Both the position numbers and the translations under genes were made by a program. Positions 55,326-64,000 of a stretch of DNA of 64,000 nucleotides are shown piece after piece; within the stretch, counting starts at the first letter, position 1, and each line of letters opens with the position of its first letter. Below the pieces are notes generated by a model that was not told the DNA's origin, did not search any database, and was given only the letters and a program-made list of their open reading frames with translations. Source of the stretch: Pseudomonas kermanshahensis (lineage in GTDB: Bacteria > Pseudomonadota > Gammaproteobacteria > Pseudomonadales > Pseudomonadaceae); assembly GCF_014269205.2 (NCBI RefSeq), contig NZ_JABWRY020000001.1:1736001-1800000 (forward strand). The letters are read 5' to 3'.

Positions 55326-56234
55326 ATGCATGCCAAGGTAGTGGTGGTCGGTAGCCTCAATATGGACTTGGTCGCCCGCGCCCAGCGTTTGCCACGGGCG
55401 GGCGAAACCTTACCTGGCGAGGCGTTTTTCACGGCGCCCGGCGGCAAGGGCGCCAACCAGGCGGTGGCGGTGGCACGGTTGGGTGGCAGTGTGGCGATGG
55501 TGGGCAACGTCGGCGATGACGCCTATGGCCAGCAACTGCGCAAGGCGCTGGAGCGCGAAGGCGTTGATTGCCAGGCGGTGAGCGTGTGCCAAGGGGTTTC
55601 CAGCGGTGTGGCGCTGATCACCGTCGACGCCGCCAGCCAGAACTGCATCGTCATCATCCCGGGTGGTAATGGCCTGCTAACGCCGCAGTCGGTGCAGCGC
55701 TTCGACAAGTTGCTGCAGGCGGCCGACGTCATCATCTGTCAGTTGGAAGTGCCGGCCGAAACCGTGGCCTGGGCCTTGGCCAGGGGGCACGAACTGGGCA
55801 AGCGTGTCATCCTCAATCCGGCGCCTGCTACAGGCCCGCTGCCCTCAACCTGGTTTGGCCATATCGACTACCTGACCCCAAACGAAAGCGAGGCCGAAGC
55901 ACTGACCGGTATCACTGTCACCGACCAGGGCAGCGCCCTGCGCGCCGGTGAGCGATTGCTGCAACTGGGCGCTGGCAAAGTGATCATCACCCTCGGCGCC
56001 CAAGGCGCCCTGTTGGTGACCGCGCAGGGCCATCAGCACTTCCCTGCGCCGGTGGTGCAGCCGGTGGACACCACGGCCGCTGGCGACACTTTCGTAGGTG
56101 GTTTTGCCGCAGCTTTGGTGCGGGGCCTGGAGGAGGGCGAGGCAATCGCTTTCGGCCAGCGCGCCGCCGCATTGTCGGTCACTCGCGTGGGGGCGCAGCC
56201 GTCGATTCCCTACCTCTCGGAGTTGCAGCCATGA
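55326..56234 (+). CDS. rbsK: Ribokinase
   Basis: Encodes 302 residues of the PfkB family. N-terminal G-S-L-N-M-D-L-V and [11 protein letters not shown]-terminal catalytic motif [13 protein letters not shown] with the base Asp. It phosphorylates D-ribose at O5 using ATP. AAGGAG precedes the start. Confidence 0.96.
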   Translation: MHAKVVVVGSLNMDLVARAQRLPRAGETLPGEAFFTAPGGKGANQAVAVARLGGSVAMVGNVGDDAYGQQLRKALEREGVDCQAVSVCQGVSSGVALITVDAASQNCIVIIPGGNGLLTPQSVQRFDKLLQAADVIICQLEVPAETVAWALARGHELGKRVILNPAPATGPLPSTWFGHIDYLTPNESEAEALTGITVTDQGSALRAGERLLQLGAGKVIITLGAQGALLVTAQGHQHFPAPVVQPVDTTAAGDTFVGGFAAALVRGLEEGEAIAFGQRAAALSVTRVGAQPSIPYLSELQP

Positions 56235-56629
56235 AAAAGACCGCGCTGCTCAATATCGCCCTGTCACGGACCATTGCCGGGTTGGGGCATGGCGACATTC
56301 TGGTGATTGGCGATGCCGGGCTTCCGGTGCCGCCTGGCGTCGAGCTGATCGACCTGGCGCTGACGCCGGGCATACCGGACTTTGCCAGTGTGCTGCGGGT
56401 GGTGTTGAGCGAGATGCAGGTTGAGCGGCATGTGCTGGCTGAGGAAATGCAGAAAGTGGTACCGCCCGGGCTGGTTGAGATTGAGCGCTTGCGCGGTAAG
56501 CTGGGCAAGCGGGAGTGGATGAGCCATGAGGAATTCAAAGTGCTGTCACGCAGTGCGCGTGCCGTGGTGCGCACGGGGGAGTGCCAGCCGTACAGCAACA
56601 TTGCCCTGATATCCGGGGTGACCTTTTAG
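56231..56629 (+). CDS. rbsD: D-ribose pyranase
   Basis: Encodes 132 residues. The catalytic His is in G-L-G-H-G-D, and [11 protein letters not shown] is the characteristic C-terminus. It interconverts ribopyranose and ribofuranose so ribokinase gets its substrate. It overlaps rbsK by four bases (ATGA). Confidence 0.96.
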   Translation: MKKTALLNIALSRTIAGLGHGDILVIGDAGLPVPPGVELIDLALTPGIPDFASVLRVVLSEMQVERHVLAEEMQKVVPPGLVEIERLRGKLGKREWMSHEEFKVLSRSARAVVRTGECQPYSNIALISGVTF

Positions 56630-56631
56630 CC

Positions 56632-56752
56632 GAGGGCGCTGCCCTCGATCGCCGGCAAGCCGGCTCCCACAGGTCCTGTGCAGTTTGCCGAAGTATTCAC
56701 AATCTCTGTAGGAGCTGGCTTGCCGGCGATTGGGCCGCAAAGCGGCCCCGCA
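56632..56752. repeat. Inverted REP pair after rbsD
   Basis: GAGGGCGCTGCCCTC and GATCGCCGGCAAGCCGGCTC face TGTAGGAGCTGGCTTGCCGG and GGGCCGCAAAGCGGCCC. May separate expression of the nucleoside hydrolase from the rbs genes. Confidence 0.85.
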
Positions 56753-56781
56753 ACCTTTAACCAAGGCAACAGGAGTGCCCC

Positions 56782-57786
56782 ATGCTCAAACCGCTGTTAC
56801 AAGGACTCACCCTCATGGCCGCAGCCACCACCACCCTCCAGGCCGCCCCGCGCGATCTGATCATCGACACCGACCCCGGTGCCGACGACGTGGTCGCGCT
56901 GTTCCTGGCCATGGCCTCGCCCGATGAGCTGAACATCCGCGCCATCACCACCGTGGCCGGCAACGTGCGCCTCGATAAAACCTCACGCAACGCCCGCCTG
57001 GCCCGCGAATGGGCTGGCCGTGAAGACATCCCCGTGTACGCCGGGGCCGGCCGCCCGCTGGTGCGCACGCCCATCTACGCCGCCGAAGTGCATGGCGAAG
57101 AAGGCCTGACCGGTGTGCAAGTCCACGCGCCGCAAAAGCCGCTGGCCCAAGGCAATGCCGTGCAATACCTGGTCGACACTCTCGGCAGCGCACAACCTCA
57201 CAGCATCACCCTGGCCATGCTCGGCCCACAGACCAACCTGGCCCTGGCGCTTATCCAGCGCCCGGAGATCGCCCAAGGCATCAAAGAAGTCGTGGTCATG
57301 GGCGGCGCCCATTTCAACGGCGGCAACATCACCCCTGCAGCCGAATTCAACCTGTACGCCGACCCGCATGCCGCCGAGGTGGTGCTGGCCAGTGGCGTAC
57401 AACTGACTTACCTGCCGCTGGACGTCACCCACAAGCTGCTGACCAGCGAAGCACGCCTCAAGCAACTCGCGGCGGTCAACAACCAGGCCAGCAAGCGGGT
57501 CGTGGATATTCTCAATGCCTACATCACCCACGACATGGACCTGTACGGCATGCCTGGCGGCCCGGTGCACGACGCCAGTGTCATTGCCTACCTGCTAAAA
57601 CCCGAGCTGTTCAGTGGGCGACGCATTCACATGGTCATCGACAGCCGCGAGGGCCCGACCTTTGGCCAGACCATCGCCGACTGGTATGGCGTGCTGAAAC
57701 AGCCCGCCAACGTCATGTGGGTAGAGGAGGGGGATGCTCAGGGCTTTTTCGACCTGCTCAGCGCGCGCCTGGCTCGATTGCAATAG
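56782..57786 (+). CDS. Exported inosine/uridine-type nucleoside hydrolase
   Basis: Encodes 334 residues. The Ca2+-binding motif D-T-D-P-G-A-D-D is near the N-terminus of the mature protein and the active-site His is in V-H-D-A-S-V-I-A-Y. A signal peptide (T-L-M-A-A-A-T-T-T-L-Q-A-A) precedes it, which is unusual for cytoplasmic RihA/B/C. It would split nucleosides in the periplasm to base and ribose, supplying the neighbouring ribose importer. Confidence 0.9.
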   Translation: MLKPLLQGLTLMAAATTTLQAAPRDLIIDTDPGADDVVALFLAMASPDELNIRAITTVAGNVRLDKTSRNARLAREWAGREDIPVYAGAGRPLVRTPIYAAEVHGEEGLTGVQVHAPQKPLAQGNAVQYLVDTLGSAQPHSITLAMLGPQTNLALALIQRPEIAQGIKEVVVMGGAHFNGGNITPAAEFNLYADPHAAEVVLASGVQLTYLPLDVTHKLLTSEARLKQLAAVNNQASKRVVDILNAYITHDMDLYGMPGGPVHDASVIAYLLKPELFSGRRIHMVIDSREGPTFGQTIADWYGVLKQPANVMWVEEGDAQGFFDLLSARLARLQ

Positions 57787-57970
57787 GGGAATGCCTGGCG
57801 AAGCGCTCGAACGCTTGGTCCATAAAGCTGCGCGCCGCTTCGCTGCCGCGGTCGCGCACCAGCAGGTCGATGGCAATCAGTAGCAACTCCTCCGGCGTGC
57901 TGGGGCTGTAGGCACTCTGGCCCTCCGCCCATTTGACCTTGATATCGGCGTCGATGCTGTGGCTGCTCAT
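57758..57970 (-). CDS. Small conserved hypothetical protein
   Basis: Encodes 70 residues, acidic, with no signal peptide; the middle is helical (E-E-L-L-L-I-A-I-D-L-L-V-R-D-R-G-S-E-A-A-R-S-F-M). Its 3' end overlaps the end of the nucleoside hydrolase gene by 29 bases on the other strand. GTGAGAG stands before the ATG. Function unknown. The 288 bases from 57971 to 58258 have no clear gene. Confidence 0.6.
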   Translation of the reverse strand: MSSHSIDADIKVKWAEGQSAYSPSTPEELLLIAIDLLVRDRGSEAARSFMDQAFERFARHSPIAIEPGAR

Positions 57971-58258
57971 GAAAGGCTCTCACTGGGGGCCTGGGACGAA
58001 GGGGCGAACACCGGATCCTGATGTTCGAGGGAGGCACGGCGCGCTCCACTTCTTGCAGTAAATCATGCCTTTGCGTCAATGACTCTGCGACATAAGAATA
58101 AAAAGCTTTGCGCGGCAAACCAAGCGTATTGTGCAAAATCCAGTCACGATTGCATTTCGCCTCCACCGGCATGTTCAGGCAGACTTGTGCGGTTTTGCAA
58201 CAAACAATGCGCGCAGCTGTCGGATCAGACAGTGCCCAGATCGATTTTAGGAGGATTC

Positions 58259-58576
58259 ATGTTCCGTACCCGTGCTTACCTGGCGACCCTGGCGGTGGCT
58301 GCTGTGCTGGCTGGTTGCAGTACCGGTGGCAATTCTGCGGGCAGTGCGCCTGCCGCACCGGCAGGCAACGACGGTCGCTGCGAAGCCAGCGGTGCCGATT
58401 TTGCCATTGGCAAGCCGGGCAGCCCAGACCTGCTGGAGCAGGCCCGCAAGGCCAGTGGTTCGCAGATGGCGCGTATTCTCAAGCCGCACGACGTGGTGAC
58501 CCTGGAGTACCGCTCCGAGCGCCTTAACCTGAATGTGGATGAGCAAGGTGTGGTAACCCGCGTCAACTGCGGCTAA
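58259..58576 (+). CDS. I78-family peptidase inhibitor lipoprotein
   Basis: Encodes 105 residues from ATG 58259, with TAGGAGG 4-5 bases upstream; an earlier in-frame start is rejected. The signal has lipobox L-A-G-C. The rest matches the small inhibitor fold: C-E-A-S-G-A-D-F-A-I-G, V-V-T-L-E-Y-R-S-E-R-L-N-L, and terminal R-V-N-C-G, with two Cys forming a disulfide. It likely protects envelope proteins from proteases. Confidence 0.85.
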   Translation: MFRTRAYLATLAVAAVLAGCSTGGNSAGSAPAAPAGNDGRCEASGADFAIGKPGSPDLLEQARKASGSQMARILKPHDVVTLEYRSERLNLNVDEQGVVTRVNCG

Positions 58577-58593
58577 GCCTTTGCAAGCCCCAT

Positions 58594-58624
58594 AAAAAAA
58601 CCCGCCACTAGGGCGGGTTTTTTT
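58594..58624. terminator. Bidirectional rho-independent terminator
   Basis: CCCGCC-ACTAG-GGCGGG stem-loop flanked by seven A on one side and seven T on the other. It ends both the I78 gene and the cold-shock gene. Confidence 0.95.
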
Positions 58625-58637
58625 ACAGCTGTCCGAA

Positions 58638-58850
58638 TTACTCCGGACGAACCTGTGCAGCCTGCATGCCTTTCTGGCCTTTCTCGGCCACGAAGGAAAC
58701 AGCCTGGCCTTCTTTCAGGCTCTTGAAGCCGTCAGATTCGATGGCCTTGAAGTGTACGAAGAGGTCGTCGCCGCCGCTTTGTGGGGTGATGAAGCCGTAG
58801 CCTTTTTCATCATTGAACCATTTGACGGTGCCGTTTTGGCGATTGGACAT
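58638..58850 (-). CDS. Cold-shock domain protein (CspA family)
   Basis: Encodes 70 residues with RNP1 K-G-Y-G-F-I-T and RNP2-like L-F-V-H-F, after the N-terminal G-T-V-K-W-F-N. It binds single-stranded RNA/DNA and melts structures. The 162 bases upstream (58851-59012) form a leader-like region without a gene, as often seen for csp genes. Confidence 0.95.
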   Translation of the reverse strand: MSNRQNGTVKWFNDEKGYGFITPQSGGDDLFVHFKAIESDGFKSLKEGQAVSFVAEKGQKGMQAAQVRPE

Positions 58851-59012
58851 GGGGTGAATCTCCAGACATTTGATTTTTTCAGTGGTGCGATGTTGCCGAG
58901 GCTCCGAAGCACCGGCAACATCATAGTCTAATTCTGCGCATCTAGCGCCTTTTACGTTCGCCAGATGTTGATCCAGCGCAAACAATGGGTGGCGAACCCC
59001 GGCTTTATGGTT

Positions 59013-59315
59013 TCAGCCCTTCGTGCATGCTTGCTTAACAACCGTTTGAGCTTTCTGCATCAGTTTGGCGTCCACGCCATCACTGCTGTTCAGGTCCTTG
59101 ATCTCTTCATCGCTGAAGTTCTTTTCGATAGCTGTTGCGCCACAGGTGCAGTGCTGCTGCGCCGCCTTGGCGTCCAGGCCCTGGCCAGAGGCGACCTTGG
59201 TGCACTGGGACATGTAGTTTTGCTTCGCGCCAGCCGGGAACGAACCCGCGTTGGCCGCAACCGGCAGCAGCAGGGCGCCAGCAACGCTCAGGGCCAGAAG
59301 AGACGGAAATCTCAT
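59013..59315 (-). CDS. Small exported Cys-containing protein
   Basis: Encodes 100 residues with a signal peptide ending A-N-A. The mature part has four Cys (Q-C-T-K, H-C-T-C-G, A-C-T-K), likely in disulfides. I recognise it as a conserved Pseudomonas periplasmic protein of unknown function. Confidence 0.75.
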   Translation of the reverse strand: MRFPSLLALSVAGALLLPVAANAGSFPAGAKQNYMSQCTKVASGQGLDAKAAQQHCTCGATAIEKNFSDEEIKDLNSSDGVDAKLMQKAQTVVKQACTKG

Positions 59316-59609
59316 AACCAGACACTCCTTGGTTTAGGTCTCATCAAGAGTAGGATGCTTCCCAAAGTCTGATAGGAATTTTTCCGTGTAAGTTCACCCC
59401 GGTTGTGTAATTTCCAAATATTTCTGCATCGTGCCCAACCCCGCGTGCTAGCATGCTCGGCTTGTAGCTGACAACGTGCAGCTCACCTGTTTTTTACCTT
59501 CCAGTCACTCTGGTTCGCCCCTGGTAAGCCGAAAGGCTTCTGCCACTGTGAGGCAGGCTTTCTCTTGAGAAAGACAGCGCGGATCTTGTACTGGCTCATC
59601 CCAACCCAC

Positions 59610-59630
59610 GTGACCTTTGGTAGGGGTCAC
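59610..59630 (+). promoter_or_regulatory. tRNA-Thr(GGU) anticodon-arm mimic in the thrS leader
   Basis: Seven-pair stem (59610-59616 with 59624-59630, last pair T-G) closes a seven-base loop T-T-G-G-T-A-G. In tRNA numbering this is U33, G34-G35-U36, A37, exactly a Thr anticodon. It ends 4 bases before the AGGAGAGGAGG ribosome-binding sequence (59635-59645). In E. coli ThrRS binds such a hairpin to block its own translation. The rest of 59316-59609 holds other possible hairpins and the promoter, no gene. Confidence 0.65.
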
Positions 59631-59649
59631 CACTAGGAGAGGAGGCGCC

Positions 59650-61572
59650 ATGCCAACTATTACTCTTCCCGATGGCAGTCAACGTTCGTTTGATCACGCC
59701 GTATCCGTAGCTGAAGTCGCCGCCTCTATTGGTGCCGGCCTGGCCAAGGCCACCTTGGCCGGCAAGGTCGACGGCAAGCTGGTCGACGCCTGCGACCTGA
59801 TCACCCACGACGCCACCCTGCAGATCATCACCCCTAAAGATGAAGAGGGACTGGAGATCATTCGTCACTCGTGCGCCCACTTGATCGGCCACGCGGTGAA
59901 ACAGCTGTACCCGACCGCCAAGATGGTGATCGGCCCGGTGATCGACGAAGGCTTCTATTACGACATCGCCTATGAGCGCCCCTTCACCCCAGAAGACATG
60001 GCCGCCATCGAAAAGCGCATGCTGCAGCTGATCGAGAAGGATTACGACGTCGTCAAGAAGATGACCCCGCGCGCCGAAGTCATCGACGTGTTCAAGGCCC
60101 GTGGCGAAGATTACAAGCTGCGCCTGGTCGAAGACATGCCGGATGAACAGGCCATGGGCCTGTACTACCACGAAGAATACGTCGACATGTGCCGTGGCCC
60201 GCACGTGCCGAACACGCGCTTCCTCAAGGCATTCAAGCTGACCAAGCTGTCCGGCGCCTACTGGCGCGGCGATGCCAAGAACGAGCAGCTGCAACGCGTC
60301 TACGGCACCGCCTGGGCTGACAAGAAGCAGCTGGCCGCCTATATCCAGCGCATCGAAGAAGCCGAAAAACGCGACCACCGCAAGATCGGCAAGCAGCTCG
60401 ACCTCTTCCACCTGCAGGAGGAAGCCCCAGGCATGGTGTTCTGGCACCCGGACGGCTGGACCGTCTATCAGGTGCTCGAGCAGTACATGCGCAAGGTTCA
60501 GCGCGATAACAACTACCTCGAAATCAAGACCCCGCAGGTCGTTGACCGTATTCTGTGGGAGCGTTCCGGCCACTGGTCCAACTACGCCGAGAACATGTTC
60601 ACCACGTCGTCGGAAAACCGTGACTACGCGGTCAAGCCGATGAACTGCCCGTGCCACGTGCAGGTGTTCAACCAGGGCCTGAAGTCGTACCGCGACCTGC
60701 CGATGCGCCTGGCCGAGTTCGGTGCTTGCCACCGTAATGAGCCGTCCGGCGCCCTGCACGGCATCATGCGTGTGCGTGGCTTCACCCAGGACGACGCGCA
60801 CATCTTCTGCACCGAAGATCAGGTGAAGAAAGAAGCCGCCGACTTCATCAAGCTGACCCTGGACGTCTACAAGGACTTCGGTTTCAGTGACATCGCCATG
60901 AAGCTCTCGACCCGCCCAGCCAAGCGCGTGGGCTCTGAAGAGCTGTGGGACCGCGCCGAAGGCGCCCTGGCCGATGCCCTGAACGAGTCTGGCCTGGAGT
61001 GGGAATACCAGCCGGGCGAGGGCGCGTTCTACGGTCCGAAGATCGAATTTACCCTGCGCGACTGCCTCGGCCGTAACTGGCAGTGTGGTACCCTGCAGTA
61101 CGATCCGAACCTGCCAGAGCGTCTGGACGCCAGCTACATCGCCGAAGACAATAGCCGCAAGCGCCCGGTAATGCTGCACCGCGCCATCCTCGGTTCGTTC
61201 GAACGCTTCATCGGCATGCTCATCGAGCATTACGCGGGTGTGTTCCCGGCATGGCTGGCGCCGACCCAGGCAGTGGTCATGAATATCACCGACAAACAGG
61301 CCGATTTCGCCCTTGAGGTTGAGAAATCTCTGAACGGTAGCGGTTTCCGTGCCAAGTCGGACTTGAGAAATGAGAAGATCGGCTTTAAAATCCGCGAGCA
61401 TACTTTGCTCAAGGTCCCGTACCTTTTGGTTATAGGGGACCGCGAAGTCGAAACGCAAACCGTCGCTGTGCGTACTCGCGAAGGCGCAGACCTGGGCTCC
61501 ATGCCCGTCGCGCAATTCGCTGAGCTCCTGACACAAGCGGTTTCCCGGCGTGGTCGCCAAGAATCGGAGTAA
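59650..61572 (+). CDS. thrS: Threonyl-tRNA synthetase
   Basis: Encodes 640 residues, the standard size. Domains are TGS (1-60), editing domain with the H-x3-H motif around H-S-C-A-H-L-I-G-H, class II core with N-C-P-C-H-V and H-R-N-E-P-S-G (zinc Cys and motif 2), and the C-terminal anticodon-binding domain. It is the first gene of the translation cluster and is likely autoregulated through the upstream hairpin. Confidence 0.98.
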   Translation: MPTITLPDGSQRSFDHAVSVAEVAASIGAGLAKATLAGKVDGKLVDACDLITHDATLQIITPKDEEGLEIIRHSCAHLIGHAVKQLYPTAKMVIGPVIDEGFYYDIAYERPFTPEDMAAIEKRMLQLIEKDYDVVKKMTPRAEVIDVFKARGEDYKLRLVEDMPDEQAMGLYYHEEYVDMCRGPHVPNTRFLKAFKLTKLSGAYWRGDAKNEQLQRVYGTAWADKKQLAAYIQRIEEAEKRDHRKIGKQLDLFHLQEEAPGMVFWHPDGWTVYQVLEQYMRKVQRDNNYLEIKTPQVVDRILWERSGHWSNYAENMFTTSSENRDYAVKPMNCPCHVQVFNQGLKSYRDLPMRLAEFGACHRNEPSGALHGIMRVRGFTQDDAHIFCTEDQVKKEAADFIKLTLDVYKDFGFSDIAMKLSTRPAKRVGSEELWDRAEGALADALNESGLEWEYQPGEGAFYGPKIEFTLRDCLGRNWQCGTLQYDPNLPERLDASYIAEDNSRKRPVMLHRAILGSFERFIGMLIEHYAGVFPAWLAPTQAVVMNITDKQADFALEVEKSLNGSGFRAKSDLRNEKIGFKIREHTLLKVPYLLVIGDREVETQTVAVRTREGADLGSMPVAQFAELLTQAVSRRGRQESE

Positions 61573-61577
61573 TGACT

Positions 61578-62123
61578 ATTAAGCGTGAAATGAGAAACGA
61601 TAAACGTGCTGTACCGAAGGCCCCGATCAACGAGAATATCTCGGCCCGCGAGGTTCGGTTAATTGGCGCAGACGGCGAGCAGGTTGGCATCGTCTCGATT
61701 GATGAAGCGCTGCGTATCGCTGATGAAGCGAAGCTGGATCTGGTGGAAATCTCTGCAGACGCGGTACCGCCGGTCTGCAAGGTCATGGACTACGGCAAGC
61801 ACCTCTTCGAAAAGAAGAAGCAGGCTAACGAAGCCAAGAAAAACCAGAAGCAGATCCAGATCAAAGAAATCAAGTTTCGTCCAGGGACGGAGGATGGGGA
61901 TTACCAGGTAAAACTACGCAACCTGGTACGTTTCCTTACCGATGGGGACAAGGCCAAGATCTCTCTGAGATTCCGTGGTCGTGAGATGGCCCACCAGGAG
62001 CTGGGCATGGAGCTGTTGAAGCGGGTTGAAAATGACCTGCTTGAATACGGCACCGTTGAGCAGCATCCTAAGATGGAAGGACGCCAGCTTATGATGGTCA
62101 TCGCCCCCAAGAAAAAGAAGTAA
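61578..62123 (+). CDS. infC: Translation initiation factor IF-3 (ATT start)
   Basis: Encodes 181 residues if started at ATT 61578. GGAG at 61566-61569 is 8 bases from this ATT but only 2 from the ATG at 61572, so ATT is the better start, as known for infC in enterobacteria. N-domain has [15 protein letters not shown]-domain [20 protein letters not shown] lets IF-3 limit its own synthesis. Confidence 0.95.
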   Translation: MKREMRNDKRAVPKAPINENISAREVRLIGADGEQVGIVSIDEALRIADEAKLDLVEISADAVPPVCKVMDYGKHLFEKKKQANEAKKNQKQIQIKEIKFRPGTEDGDYQVKLRNLVRFLTDGDKAKISLRFRGREMAHQELGMELLKRVENDLLEYGTVEQHPKMEGRQLMMVIAPKKKK

Positions 62124-62183
62124 TCTCCCGGGCACGGCAGGCCTGATGATTATGTGTAATTTTATCGAATGCGGAGTTCCAAC

Positions 62184-62378
62184 ATGCCAAAAATGAAAAC
62201 CAAGAGCGGTGCTGCGAAGCGTTTCCTGAAAACAGCTTCGGGCTTCAAGCACAAGCACGCTTTCAAGAGCCACATCCTGACCAAAATGTCGACCAAGCGT
62301 AAGCGTCAACTGCGTGGTAGCAGCTTGCTGCACCCGTCTGACGTCGCGAAAGTCGCGCGCATGCTGCGCGTTCGTTAA
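62184..62378 (+). CDS. rpmI: 50S ribosomal protein L35
   Basis: Encodes 64 residues from ATG 62184 ([14 protein letters not shown]), the normal length. GGAG precedes it. Co-transcribed with infC and rplT. Confidence 0.98.
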   Translation: MPKMKTKSGAAKRFLKTASGFKHKHAFKSHILTKMSTKRKRQLRGSSLLHPSDVAKVARMLRVR

Positions 62379-62406
62379 TTCTGGTCAAAGATAGAGGAAG
62401 TTACTC

Positions 62407-62763
62407 ATGGCTCGTGTAAAGCGCGGCGTTATCGCTCGTAAGCGTCACAAAAAAATTCTGAAACTGGCTAAAGGTTACTACGGTGCACGCTCGCGCGTAT
62501 TCCGCGTAGCCAAGCAGGCTGTCATCAAGGCCGGTCAATACGCCTACCGTGACCGTCGCCAGAAGAAGCGTCAGTTCCGCGCACTGTGGATCGCTCGTAT
62601 CAACGCCGGTGCCCGCACCAACGGTCTGTCTTACAGCCGTCTGATTGCTGGCCTGAAAAAGGCGTCGATCGAAATCGACCGTAAGGTTCTGGCCGATCTG
62701 GCAGTGAACGAAAAAGCGGCGTTTGCTGCGATTGTCGAGAAAGCTAAAGCCGTTCTGGCTTAA
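62407..62763 (+). CDS. rplT: 50S ribosomal protein L20
   Basis: Encodes 118 residues ([17 protein letters not shown]). It is needed for early 50S assembly. In enterobacteria L20 represses rpmI-rplT translation; no such site was verified here. Confidence 0.98.
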   Translation: MARVKRGVIARKRHKKILKLAKGYYGARSRVFRVAKQAVIKAGQYAYRDRRQKKRQFRALWIARINAGARTNGLSYSRLIAGLKKASIEIDRKVLADLAVNEKAAFAAIVEKAKAVLA

Positions 62764-62779
62764 GTACCCGCGACAATCA

Positions 62780-63889
<1,110 letters not shown>

Positions 63890-63922
63890 GTCAATGCCCG
63901 ACGCAACTTTCAGGAGAACAGC

Positions 63923-64000
63923 ATGAAATTCAGTGAACAGTGGCTGCGCGGTTGGGTAAACCCGCAAGTCTCCCGTGACGAACTGGTCGCCCGCCTGTCC
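63923..64000 (+). CDS. pheT: Phenylalanyl-tRNA synthetase beta subunit (3' partial)
   Basis: First 26 codons only, M-K-F-S-E-Q-W-L-R-G-W-V, the typical PheT start. Preceded by CAGGAGA. The gene runs off the window. Confidence 0.95.
   Translation, partial: MKFSEQWLRGWVNPQVSRDELVARLS

Noticed and set aside
59596..61560. 654-residue open frame opposite thrS
   Set aside because: Complete antisense shadow of a highly conserved gene; no motif, no ribosome-binding site.

Overview
The window looks like a chromosome segment of a fluorescent Pseudomonas, most likely of the P. putida group. The evidence is the high GC over most of its length, the block ansB - rbsBACRKD - nucleoside hydrolase - cold-shock gene - thrS-infC-rpmI-rplT-pheS-pheT, many REP-like inverted repeats of the 'GTAGGAGCGG..' type between genes, and several Pseudomonas-typical small families (DUF1654, DUF3156). 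No rRNA, tRNA or CRISPR array was seen. Assignments come from reading motifs and remembered family features; no database was searched.

Region 1 (1-5.3 kb) is an AT-richer, probably acquired module. It has three tightly packed plus-strand genes: a very large two-part protein with a Gly-Ser linker (5' end outside the window), an all-helical 331-aa protein, and a small cysteine phosphatase. It is bounded by a decayed IS630-type transposase. The two helical parts may be a binary alpha-pore-forming toxin, but that is only a hypothesis. This is the best candidate for something undescribed.

Region 2 (5.3-14.7 kb): a minus-strand operon for TRAP uptake plus a nitrilase-type amidase and an HpcH/HpaI aldolase, then a SPOR-like lipoprotein, a small HD (alarmone-hydrolase-like) protein, secreted endonuclease I, a DUF1654 protein and a TonB-dependent receptor.

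Region 3 (14.7-25.5 kb): a catabolic regulon controlled by an FCD-type GntR regulator. It contains a Ser/Cys-type proline-racemase-family enzyme, an aldehyde dehydrogenase, a DadA-like oxidase, a DapA-like lyase, a polar amino-acid ABC transporter with a divergent binding protein, and two SDRs. The set matches the logic of hydroxyproline (or a related imino acid) breakdown. A shared ATGTATGCA box lies before two SDR/transport transcription units.

Region 4 (25.5-49.2 kb): an aromatic amine / 4-hydroxyphenylacetate catabolon. Two FAD amine oxidase-like proteins, a RidA protein, an ornithine-cyclodeaminase-like protein, an outer-membrane channel, a phenylacetaldehyde-dehydrogenase-like enzyme, an APC permease and a FeaR-like regulator would turn tyramine-type amines into 4-hydroxyphenylacetate. 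An Acinetobacter-style two-component hydroxylase and the complete hpaG1G2EDFXHI pathway would take it to central metabolism. HpaA and two HpaR paralogues regulate it, with TTAA-N4-TTAA boxes at likely operators.

Region 5 (49.2-57.8 kb): periplasmic glutaminase-asparaginase, then a ribose operon with a strong promoter, a perfect LacI-type operator, a transporter, regulator, kinase and pyranase, followed by an exported nucleoside hydrolase that could supply ribose.

Region 6 (57.8-64 kb): small envelope proteins, a cold-shock protein and the conserved translation cluster. A hairpin just before the thrS ribosome-binding site copies the anticodon arm of tRNA-Thr(GGU), and infC appears to start at ATT; both suggest autoregulation.
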